Below are positions 7,128 to 14,708 of a stretch of DNA of 64,000 nucleotides, piece after piece (position 1 is the stretch's first letter; every line of letters starts with the position of its first letter). The notes beneath the pieces are model-generated. The model saw only the letters and a program-made list of their open reading frames with translations. It searched no databases and was not told where the DNA came from. Origin of the DNA: G963667425 sp963667425 [NCBI: bacterium] (GTDB lineage: Bacteria > UBP6 > UBA1177); the NCBI GenBank assembly GCA_963667425.1, contig OY763407.1:2356001-2420000 (forward strand). The letters are read 5' to 3'. A program made the position numbers and the translations under genes.

Positions 7128-8384
7128 ATGAAAAAGTTTTTAGTTTTTTTATTTCTTATTGCGTTTACGTTTTTTGGATGTGATGATGACAATTCTTCCA
7201 AGAAAGATGATGATCTTATTTCTGGAGATACAGATGTTGTTCAGGAGGATACAGATGTTGTTCCCGAAGATACGGATGTTATTCCCGAAGATACGGATGT
7301 TATTCCCGAAGATACAGATGTTATTCCTGAAGACACGGATGTTATTCCCGAAGATACGGATGTTATTCCCGAAGATACAGATGTTATTCCTGAAGACACG
7401 GATGTTATAGAAACAGATCTTGATGAAATTGATGATGCAGATGTTATAACTTGTGCTGAAGTTGATCCAAATCCCGGGCTTACGATAGAGGAAAATAAAA
7501 ATAGATATTTGCTTGATGGATGGAACTGGGAAAACAAGACACTTGTTTTTGATGTAGATTCAACTGTTGTTGCAACTAATGGCTGGTCAGAACCAGGACT
7601 TGTTGTTGTTGATGGAACAATCCATCTTTATGTTTCCAAAAAATCTTCAAGTACTTATACTTTATTCCATTCAACATCAACGAATGGTGTAAACTGGTCA
7701 GAGCCTGTTGCTGTTACAGGTGTTGAAGGAGCAAGAAGAGCTTCTGTTATTTATGAAGATAATAAATTTAGAATGTGGTACGGATCCGGTTTTATAAAGC
7801 TTGCTGAAAGTAGCGATGGTGTTGCTTACACTCCAGTTGCAGATTCTTCTTTCCAGCAATCTGATGTTTCAGGAGCATTTGATGATCTCACTCTTTCTTT
7901 CCCAACAGTAATCAAAGATGGTGATACATATAAAATGTGGTATGCTGGTTATGGCAGTTCAGGGACTTATGCAATAGGTTATGCGACATCTCCAGATGGA
8001 AAAACATGGAGCAGAGTTCAGGCAACTCCTGTTTTAGAAAAAGGAACGATGGATCCTGTTGAGTTTGACAATACAACAGTTGCTCAGCCTTGGGTAATAA
8101 AAGGTTCGGATAATATTTATCGTATGTGGTATGCTGGTTTTGATACATCCCTCACACCGCCTAATGGTCCTTATAGAATGGGATTAGCAGAATCTACAGA
8201 CGGTGTAAACTGGACAAAAAAAGGTGTTGCCGTAGATATTTCTGCATCAGGAAATGATGCATATGCTTCAAGAGAAGGCGCTGTTATAGAATGGAATAAC
8301 GGCTGGCTTATGCTCTATGTGGGAATGGGAGCAGATTACAAATATCGTTTAATGTCTGCAACTTCAGCTGTTTGTCCTTTTTAA
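7128..8384 (+). CDS. Asp-rich stalk lipoprotein with beta-propeller-like domain
   Basis: A 418-residue lipoprotein. The signal peptide ends at lipobox TFFGC, giving a mature N-terminus CDDDN with Asp at +2. Residues about 33 to 97 are nine near-identical seven-residue DTDVIPE repeats that should form an extended acidic stalk. Residues about 120 to 418 carry repeated blades of the kind seen in GH43/GH32 five-bladed propellers: WYGSGFIKLAESSDG, WYAGYGSS...ATSPDGKTW, WYAGFDTS...AESTDGVNW. A sugar-binding or glycosidase-related role is possible, but I cannot place the three acidic catalytic residues. The start is ATG 7128, with AGGTGAT just upstream; a GTG at 7119 overlaps that site. Probably exposed outside the inner membrane. 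Confidence 0.8.
   Translation: MKKFLVFLFLIAFTFFGCDDDNSSKKDDDLISGDTDVVQEDTDVVPEDTDVIPEDTDVIPEDTDVIPEDTDVIPEDTDVIPEDTDVIPEDTDVIETDLDEIDDADVITCAEVDPNPGLTIEENKNRYLLDGWNWENKTLVFDVDSTVVATNGWSEPGLVVVDGTIHLYVSKKSSSTYTLFHSTSTNGVNWSEPVAVTGVEGARRASVIYEDNKFRMWYGSGFIKLAESSDGVAYTPVADSSFQQSDVSGAFDDLTLSFPTVIKDGDTYKMWYAGYGSSGTYAIGYATSPDGKTWSRVQATPVLEKGTMDPVEFDNTTVAQPWVIKGSDNIYRMWYAGFDTSLTPPNGPYRMGLAESTDGVNWTKKGVAVDISASGNDAYASREGAVIEWNNGWLMLYVGMGADYKYRLMSATSAVCPF
7227..7409 (+). repeat. Tandem 21-base repeat encoding DTDVIPE
   Basis: Eight full units plus a partial ninth of GATACGGATGTTATTCCCGAA. Units 4-6 (7290-7352) and 7-8 plus the start of 9 (from 7353) repeat the same pattern of silent differences, so a 63-base block was duplicated. 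The length keeps the reading frame. Confidence 0.9.
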
Positions 8385-8492
8385 AATTTTCTTTGTAAAT
8401 TAATTTTCTGGAATTTGCGGTTTTTTTCTTTTACAATCTATCTAATTGATGATGATTTGACTTTTGTTTATTGTTTACTTATGGAGATTTGT

Positions 8493-9044
8493 ATGAAAAA
8501 GTTTTTAGCAGTTTTACTTGTACTTATTTCTTCAGCTCTTTTTGGAGCAGAAGCTGTCGGTTCTATGTCCATTACACCAAAGGTTGAGTTTGCTTACGGT
8601 CTTGGTGATGCTCATGAATATTTTAATCCCGGTATTGGCGGTGGTGCAGACTTTGGTTATACAGTTATGGATAAGCTTACAATTGAAGGTGGTCTTTCTT
8701 TTATGTACTGGATTGGCGATGAAGAGGGGGGCTGGGAATATTCCATGTGGATGATGCCTATTACTGCTGGCGTAAGATATGATCTTTCAGAGTCTACAGG
8801 TATGGATTTTTCTGTAATTGGCGGTCTTGGTTTTACATATACTTCTATTGAATACGATTATTCAGGAGAAGCTTCTTGGGGATTAGGAAGTTATAGTGCA
8901 GATGATACAGATCTTTCAATGTATGCTGGTGTTGAATTTGGTTTTTCTAATATAGTTGTTCGTCCTAAATTCAATTTTGTTTTCTGGAGCGGAGATACTT
9001 CAAAAAGTATATGGATAGATCTCGGATATCGTATTGGTCTTTAA
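8493..9044 (+). CDS. Outer-membrane beta-barrel protein (first of a tandem pair)
   Basis: A 183-residue exported protein. The signal peptide MKKFLAVLLVLISSALFGAEA is cleaved near AEA. The mature part alternates hydrophobic and polar residues in strands separated by Gly/Asp turns, for example GGGADFGYTVMD, GGLSFMYW and AGVEFGFSN, and ends WIDLGYRIGL, a pattern fitting an eight-stranded outer-membrane barrel of OmpX/OmpW-like size with a near-terminal aromatic residue. The start is ATG 8493, preceded by GGAGAT; longer in-frame starts would place the signal peptide internally. The next gene is a paralog sharing the KVE-FGxGD and EGGxxFxYW motifs. Ligand or role unknown. Confidence 0.75.
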   Translation: MKKFLAVLLVLISSALFGAEAVGSMSITPKVEFAYGLGDAHEYFNPGIGGGADFGYTVMDKLTIEGGLSFMYWIGDEEGGWEYSMWMMPITAGVRYDLSESTGMDFSVIGGLGFTYTSIEYDYSGEASWGLGSYSADDTDLSMYAGVEFGFSNIVVRPKFNFVFWSGDTSKSIWIDLGYRIGL

Positions 9045-9136
9045 TTAATTTCTTTTTTATTTCATAAAATAATATTTCCCTTTACATTTTTTAATGTAGT
9101 ATTGTTTCGCAGAAAGTTTTTTATCTGGAGACAATT

Positions 9137-9694
9137 ATGAAGAAAATTATCTTTTTATCGCTTTTATTTTCATGCTTTTTACTTTTTGCCGAGTCGGCAG
9201 GAACTCTTTCTTTTGTACCAAAGGTAGAAACGGCTTTTGGTTTCGGAGATTATCATGATAACAACAAAATTGGTTTTGGTGCAGGTTTTGATTTAGGTTA
9301 CACTGCTATAGATAATTTTTCCGTTGAAGGCGGAGTAGGTTTTGTATACTGGATGCCGGAGAAAGATAACTATAAGGTCTGGATGATTCCGTTAAATATA
9401 GGTTTGAGATATGAATTTTTAAGTACCGGAAATATTGCTTTTGCTCTTGTTGCAGGTGGTGGTGTTACTTATGTTCATGTTGATATAACAAATTCTGTTT
9501 CTGTTTCTGATGCACTGTCTGAATATGGTGGAGATGTAAATTATTCTACTTCTGATACAAAGCCTTCATTTTATGCTGGTGCCGAATTTTCTCTTAAAAA
9601 TATCATTTTAAGACCTAAATTTAATATGGTTTTTCTTGATAATATGAATTCCACAAGTTTGTGGCTCGAAATAGGCTATCGATTCAGTATGTAA
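9137..9694 (+). CDS. Outer-membrane beta-barrel protein (second of a tandem pair)
   Basis: A 185-residue exported protein with signal peptide MKKIIFLSLLFSCFLLFAES. It is clearly a duplicate of the preceding gene: PKVETAFGFGDYHD against PKVEFAYGLGDAHE, GYTAIDNFSVEGGVGFVYW against GYTVMDKLTIEGGLSFMYW, and a shared end (IGYRFSM against LGYRIGL). The two differ most in the loop near residues 105 to 135, where this copy has a Ser/Val-rich insert. CTGGAG precedes the ATG. Its stop codon abuts that of the convergent PBP-like gene with no base between (TAATTA). An eight-strand barrel is inferred; the function is unknown. Confidence 0.75.
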   Translation: MKKIIFLSLLFSCFLLFAESAGTLSFVPKVETAFGFGDYHDNNKIGFGAGFDLGYTAIDNFSVEGGVGFVYWMPEKDNYKVWMIPLNIGLRYEFLSTGNIAFALVAGGGVTYVHVDITNSVSVSDALSEYGGDVNYSTSDTKPSFYAGAEFSLKNIILRPKFNMVFLDNMNSTSLWLEIGYRFSM

Positions 9695-11368
9695 TTATTT
9701 TAAAAAGGAAAGCATGTTAAACGCTATTTTCTTTAATATTTTCTTATCGGAATTTACATCTTCAGGTGGTCCAAAAAGATAACTTCCTCTTAATGCTATT
9801 GTGAAATCATTATTTATTGCAACAAGCCAGATATCTTTACCTGTTTTATTAATATCAGAAATCACTATTGTCTGATTGTCCCCTTTTTTTTTGCCTAGCA
9901 TTGTTTTAATTGTTAAAGATGTTTTATTACTGATTAATTTAATGCTTTCTGTTTTGCAGTAATTCATGCATGGCTTTGAAAAAGTGCCATCCTGAGCCAG
10001 TCCGCTGTATAAAAGTGCAATGTCTTTCAGTCTCATATCAACAGTTCCTGATGCAAATGAGAATCCATACCATTCAGGAGGGTTGTTAAATCTTTTAACT
10101 CCTGTATTTTTTAAAAAAAGATAAAATTCTGCTGGAGATATTTTTTTAAGAACTCTGGCGGCAGGTGTTTTTCTTAATTTTCTTAAGGCTGATTCAGCAG
10201 AAATAGATTTCATATAAAAATTATCATCATTTTCTATTACATAATTTTCCTGCTCAAAAAGAGTGTCACTGATTTCTGTATCCGGCGAAATGAACTTGTT
10301 TTCAATTGCAAGTGCATATATAAATGGATGGAGCATTCCTCCAACAGCTCTGTATGCTGTAATGCCATCAACCTGTCCTTTTGTATATTCATCAAAGAAA
10401 TCATGAGAACCCAAATATGTTATAATTTCAGAGCTTTTATTGTCTAACATTATTGCTGAAACGGTACTTATTTTTGTATTTATATCAAAAGAGGCGAAAT
10501 TCCTTATCAGTTTTTCGGTTTTGCTTTGAATTTCTTTGGATATAGTGCTTTTTATAATTTTATTGCTGTTGTTTTCGGTTAAATATTGTGATGCATGAAG
10601 AGCTATTGATTCAAAAGGGTATGCCATATCAGGGATTTTCTCAGCTATGGCTATTGTGTATTCATTCTCAGATATAATTTTCTCATTATACATTCTTTTA
10701 AGAAGCCGGTTTCTTTTTAAGATTAGGGCTGTTCTGTTTTTTTCAGGATGAATAAGTCCTGGTGCGTTTGGAAGTATTGCAAGAGTTGCAGCTTCCGCCC
10801 ATGTAAGTTCTGATGATTTTTTTCTGAAATATCTTATGGATGCTGTTTCATAACCGATAATATTGCCTCCATAAGGACAGTATGTCAGATATTTTCTTAA
10901 AATCTGGCTTTTTGAGTATTTTGTCTCAAATCGAATTGCCTGAAAAAGTTCAATTATTTTTGAATAGAAAGTTCTTGGCTTGTCTTTCATAAGTCTTGCA
11001 AGTTGCATTGTTATTGTGCTTGCGCCACTTACAACTTTGCCTTTTTCCAGATTTTGCTTTACAGCTCTTAATATTGAAAAAGGATCAAATCCAAGGTGAT
11101 GGTAAAAGTTTTTATCCTCAAATAAAAGCAGTGCTTTTTCAAGTTTTAAAGGGATTTGAACATTGTTGTTTTCAGGAAGGCAGAACTGTCCTTTTAATGT
11201 AGGATATACCTTTAAAATATCACCATTTCTATCAAGAACCACTCTGCTTTGCATGTTTACAAAATTGTTCTCAGGCATTGGTACTGAAAAAACAGTTATT
11301 ATAAAAAGCAGAAGGAATAAAAAGAATGTAATAATTAATATTTTTAACTTTCTCAATTCGTCTGACAC
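9695..11368 (-). CDS. PBP1C-like glycosyltransferase with degenerate transpeptidase domain
   Basis: A 557-residue inner-membrane protein, short for PBP1C (about 770). After one membrane helix (residues 9 to 29) comes an intact GT51 peptidoglycan glycosyltransferase: EDKNFYHHLGFD with the catalytic Glu near residue 84, GASTITMQLAR near 116, and YGGNIIGYETAS near 166. The transpeptidase domain keeps the PBP1C fold (VDGITAYRAVGGMLHPFIYAL) but GSTLKP has become GGMLHP, so the catalytic Ser and Lys are Gly and His. The SxN motif reads LRK and no KTG lies at the proper distance. The C-terminal PBP1C domain is absent. It should polymerise glycan strands but not cross-link them. The start is a GTG with poor spacing; a TTG at 11356 is an alternative. 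Confidence 0.8.
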   Translation of the reverse strand: MSDELRKLKILIITFFLFLLLFIITVFSVPMPENNFVNMQSRVVLDRNGDILKVYPTLKGQFCLPENNNVQIPLKLEKALLLFEDKNFYHHLGFDPFSILRAVKQNLEKGKVVSGASTITMQLARLMKDKPRTFYSKIIELFQAIRFETKYSKSQILRKYLTYCPYGGNIIGYETASIRYFRKKSSELTWAEAATLAILPNAPGLIHPEKNRTALILKRNRLLKRMYNEKIISENEYTIAIAEKIPDMAYPFESIALHASQYLTENNSNKIIKSTISKEIQSKTEKLIRNFASFDINTKISTVSAIMLDNKSSEIITYLGSHDFFDEYTKGQVDGITAYRAVGGMLHPFIYALAIENKFISPDTEISDTLFEQENYVIENDDNFYMKSISAESALRKLRKTPAARVLKKISPAEFYLFLKNTGVKRFNNPPEWYGFSFASGTVDMRLKDIALLYSGLAQDGTFSKPCMNYCKTESIKLISNKTSLTIKTMLGKKKGDNQTIVISDINKTGKDIWLVAINNDFTIALRGSYLFGPPEDVNSDKKILKKIAFNMLSFLK

Positions 11369-11455
11369 AAAGTTGCTTTAAAAATCAAATAAAAATAAAA
11401 AAATACAAAAAGATTATACGTTCATTTTGTAATGTTTCTATTTTTTATTTTAAAT

Positions 11456-13297
11456 TTATTCTGCCAAAGATTCTTTTATGGCTTTTCCTTTCATGGAATG
11501 TCTTTTCTGTGCAGAAAGTTCTTTTTTTCTAAGTCTTATTGATTTTGGTGTAACTTCAACTAACTCATCTTCATTTATGAAATGAATAGCTCTTTCCAGG
11601 CTCATTGGTTTCACAGGTGTCAGGGTTACAGCTTCATCTCTTCCTGAAGCTCTCATATTTGTGAGCTTTTTCATTTTACATGGATTAACATCAATATCTT
11701 CTTCTTTTGAACGTTCCCCTATAATCATTCCTTCATAAACCGGCACTCCTGGAACAATGAACAGAGATCCTCTAGGTTCAAGATTAAAAAGTGCGTAGGC
11801 AACAGCTTCTCCTTGTCTGTCTGAAACAATAGAACCACTGAATCTTACAGGAAAATCACCACGATATTCTTCATATCCCTCAAAAATGGAGTTTAAAAGT
11901 CCAGTTCCTTTTGTATCGGTAAGAAATTCATCTCTATATCCGATAAGTCCTCTTGATGGAATGGAAAATTCCATTCTTACTCTTCCTGTTCCATTGTTTA
12001 CAAGATTAAGCATTCTTCCTTTTCTTGCAGAAAGTTTTTCGGTAACTATTCCCATTGATTCTTCTGTACATTCGATGTAGACATGTTCAATAGGCTCGTG
12101 TCTTTTTCCGTTTATTTCCTTATATATTACCTGTGGTCTTCCTACACAGAGTTCGAAACCTTCACGTCTCATCTGCTCAATGAGAATAGCCATCTGAAGT
12201 TCGCCTCTTCCTTTAACGATAACTCCGTCTGACTGTTCCTCTATTCTTATAGAAACGTTTAGAAGTGTTTCCTTGTTTAATCTTTCCTTTATTTTACTTG
12301 ACTGAACAAGCTTCCCCTCTTTTCCGCTTAAAGGGCCTGTGTTGATGCCAAAGAACATACTTACTGTCGGTTCATCAACTTTAAGTCGTTTTAGAGCAAC
12401 AGGGTTTTCAAGAGTTGCAACCGTATCACCGATGTTTATATTTTCAATTCCTGAAAGGACAATAATATCTCCAGGTTCAACTTTTGATGTTTCTGCAAGC
12501 TTTATTCCGTCATATACCTGAAGTTTGGTAACTTTAAGTTTAGTCGTTTCTTCATTTCTTTTAATGCAGACAAGTTCGTCATTTGAATGCACGGTGCCGT
12601 TAATAACTTTTCCTATTGCAAGTCTTCCAAGATAATCATTATAGCTAAGATCTGAAACCATCATCTGAAAAGGCATTGTTTTGTCATAGGATGGAGCAGG
12701 CATTTCTTCAACTATTTTATCCATCAGAATATGAAGATTTTCCCCTTTTTCTTCAAGAGTAAGTTGCGCAATGCCTTCTTTACCTATTGCATAAAGAAGA
12801 GGGAATTCAAGCTGATCTTCATCGGCTCCAAGATCTATAAAAAGATCATAGATTTCATCAAGAACCTCATCTGGTCTGGCATCTTTTCTGTCTATCTTAT
12901 TAATTATAACCATAAGTGAAAGTCCGGCTTCCAGAGCTTTTTTAAGAACAAATCTCGTTTGAGGAAGTGGTCCTTCAGAAGCATCAACAAGCAGTATTGC
13001 TCCATCGGCCATAGAAAGTGCTCTTTCAACTTCTCCTCCGAAATCAGCGTGTCCTGGGGTGTCAATTATGTTTATTTTAACATCTTTCCAGTGTACAGAG
13101 CAGTTTTTTGCTGCAATAGTTATTCCTCTTTCTTTTTCAAGATCCATGTTATCCATGATTCTTTCGTCGACTTTAGCACCTTCTCTGAAAAGTCCGCTTT
13201 GGCGGAACATTCCGTCAACAAGTGTTGTTTTACCATGATCTACGTGTGCAATTATAGCAATATTTCTTATGTTGCTGTTTAATTCTTTGTTTTCCAT
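11456..13297 (-). CDS. typA: Ribosome-associated GTPase TypA/BipA
   Basis: A 613-residue translational GTPase that binds the ribosome and helps large-subunit assembly and stress adaptation. The G motifs are intact: [10 protein letters not shown] (G1, near residue 17), KERGITI (G2), DTPGHADFGG (G3) and INKIDR (G4). The elongation factor-like domains and the TypA-specific C-terminal part, with GRGELQMAIL, PSRGLIGYR and LTNMRASGRDE, are complete. Length is as expected (about 605 to 615). It stands alone, with about 85 bases to the convergent-side neighbour and 188 bases of AT-rich DNA upstream. The ribosome binding site is weak. No oddity seen. Confidence 0.97.
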   Translation of the reverse strand: MENKELNSNIRNIAIIAHVDHGKTTLVDGMFRQSGLFREGAKVDERIMDNMDLEKERGITIAAKNCSVHWKDVKINIIDTPGHADFGGEVERALSMADGAILLVDASEGPLPQTRFVLKKALEAGLSLMVIINKIDRKDARPDEVLDEIYDLFIDLGADEDQLEFPLLYAIGKEGIAQLTLEEKGENLHILMDKIVEEMPAPSYDKTMPFQMMVSDLSYNDYLGRLAIGKVINGTVHSNDELVCIKRNEETTKLKVTKLQVYDGIKLAETSKVEPGDIIVLSGIENINIGDTVATLENPVALKRLKVDEPTVSMFFGINTGPLSGKEGKLVQSSKIKERLNKETLLNVSIRIEEQSDGVIVKGRGELQMAILIEQMRREGFELCVGRPQVIYKEINGKRHEPIEHVYIECTEESMGIVTEKLSARKGRMLNLVNNGTGRVRMEFSIPSRGLIGYRDEFLTDTKGTGLLNSIFEGYEEYRGDFPVRFSGSIVSDRQGEAVAYALFNLEPRGSLFIVPGVPVYEGMIIGERSKEEDIDVNPCKMKKLTNMRASGRDEAVTLTPVKPMSLERAIHFINEDELVEVTPKSIRLRKKELSAQKRHSMKGKAIKESLAE

Positions 13298-13485
13298 TAA
13301 CGTTCTATCTTTCCTTCAAATAAATAACAGTGGAGACTATAGTTAAAGTGCGGACTAATGCAAGCTTAAATTTATTAAAAAAATGTTTTAAAGCTCTAAA
13401 TATCATATTCCTGAAGTATTTAAAAAGGGAGATATGTGCGATTCGTAATCAGTTGATATTATTGGAGTCAAATGGTGTGATACTG

Positions 13486-14649
13486 TTAGACACACACTTT
13501 GTTTCTTCCTTCTTTTTTTGCTTTATAAAGAGATTGATCTGCCTTTTTAATAACAGAATCAATTTTCTTGGATTCATTATAGTCAGCAACACCTCCACTT
13601 ATGGTAATTCTGACTTTAACTGATGAAGTGGAAATAGCTTTTTTACCTGTTTTTTTATATTGTTTTCTGCTTTTTCTATTCCTTACGGTAAAAGATGCCG
13701 ATTCAATTTCTTTTCTTACTGCATCTACAAATGGAAAAGCTTCATTCCTGTCTTTACCTTTAAAAATTATTACAAACTCTTCTCCACCATATCTGTATGT
13801 TTTTCCGCCACCTTTTACGCCTGAAAGTTTTTTTGCAACAAGTTTTAGGACTTCATCTCCGGTATCGTGTCCATATGTGTCATTAAATTTCTTAAAATGA
13901 TCTATGTCACACATTGCTATGGAATAAACTTTGCCCAGACTCATTATCCCTTCATTAAAAGCTCTTCTGCCTGGAAGTTTTGTAAGTTCATCGATGTATG
14001 ACATAAAATATGATGAATATATAACTGCAATGATTAAGGTAATATTGGATAATGATGCTAAAGTTAAATATCTGCTGCTGCTTCCGGTTGCAGGAAGAAT
14101 GACGATAAAAACTGCTATAGCGGCAGAAGCAATGGCGGAAACATCAAGTTTTTTAAAAAGAAGCGTTGAAAGAGTGACAAAAAGAAGTGCTATGTTGAAT
14201 ACAGTCAGATAAGATAAAGATTTGAAAATTTTAATAGCAAGAAATGCGGCAGTCTGTTCAAATATAGCGGGATTTTTAATTATTATCAGGTAAACAGTCA
14301 GGAACTGTATTGAAATTAATGCAGTTTTGATAATACCATGAGTGGAGAAGATGCCTCTTTCCTTTTTGTTTAAAAGATAAAGTATGTTAAGTGCCGCAAT
14401 GGGAAATAAAAATTTCACGGAAGTTTCTGTAAGCCTTCCATCCATTAAGGAAAAACCGTAGGCGGCGGCAGAAATAATAAGAGATGTAAATGCGGAAGCA
14501 GATTTATTAAATCTCCATGAGATAAGAAAAGCCAGAGCAAATAAAACTTCTGAAAAAATATGATTTTCAAGAAATGGTAAGCCTGTTTTGTATCCTGTTA
14601 TAAGAAAAAGAGAAATCAGTAGTGCTGTGAAAACGTTTGCAACTTTCAT
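13486..14649 (-). CDS. Membrane-bound diguanylate cyclase (GGDEF)
   Basis: A 387-residue protein that should make cyclic-di-GMP at the inner membrane. Residues 1 to about 215 contain roughly seven or eight hydrophobic segments with no recognised sensor motif. The GGDEF domain starts at DELTKLPGRRAFNE near residue 220, has CDIDHFKKFNDTYGHDTGDEV, and the active-site motif YRYGGEEF near 290. The usual RxxD inhibitory site five residues before GGEEF is missing (GGGKTY instead), so product inhibition is not expected. The domain carries a basic insert (RNRKSRKQYKKTGKK) before its last strands. No clear ribosome binding site lies before the ATG. It is transcribed alone. Confidence 0.88.
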   Translation of the reverse strand: MKVANVFTALLISLFLITGYKTGLPFLENHIFSEVLFALAFLISWRFNKSASAFTSLIISAAAYGFSLMDGRLTETSVKFLFPIAALNILYLLNKKERGIFSTHGIIKTALISIQFLTVYLIIIKNPAIFEQTAAFLAIKIFKSLSYLTVFNIALLFVTLSTLLFKKLDVSAIASAAIAVFIVILPATGSSSRYLTLASLSNITLIIAVIYSSYFMSYIDELTKLPGRRAFNEGIMSLGKVYSIAMCDIDHFKKFNDTYGHDTGDEVLKLVAKKLSGVKGGGKTYRYGGEEFVIIFKGKDRNEAFPFVDAVRKEIESASFTVRNRKSRKQYKKTGKKAISTSSVKVRITISGGVADYNESKKIDSVIKKADQSLYKAKKEGRNKVCV

Positions 14650-14708
14650 GTTTTTAATATATTGGGATTAATGTTTTTGTAAAATTTATTCGGAAAGAAA
14701 AGATATTT

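Noticed and set aside
7241-7537. Minus-strand Ser-rich repeat frame over the DTDVIPE region
   Set aside because: It is a shadow of the 21-base repeat; no start site or signal is present and the plus-strand gene explains the DNA.
13475-13493. GGTGTGATACTGTTAGACACAC as a second CRP/FNR-type site
   Set aside because: The half sites are not symmetric at the N6 spacing, and it lies at the 3' end of the GGDEF gene, not before a promoter.
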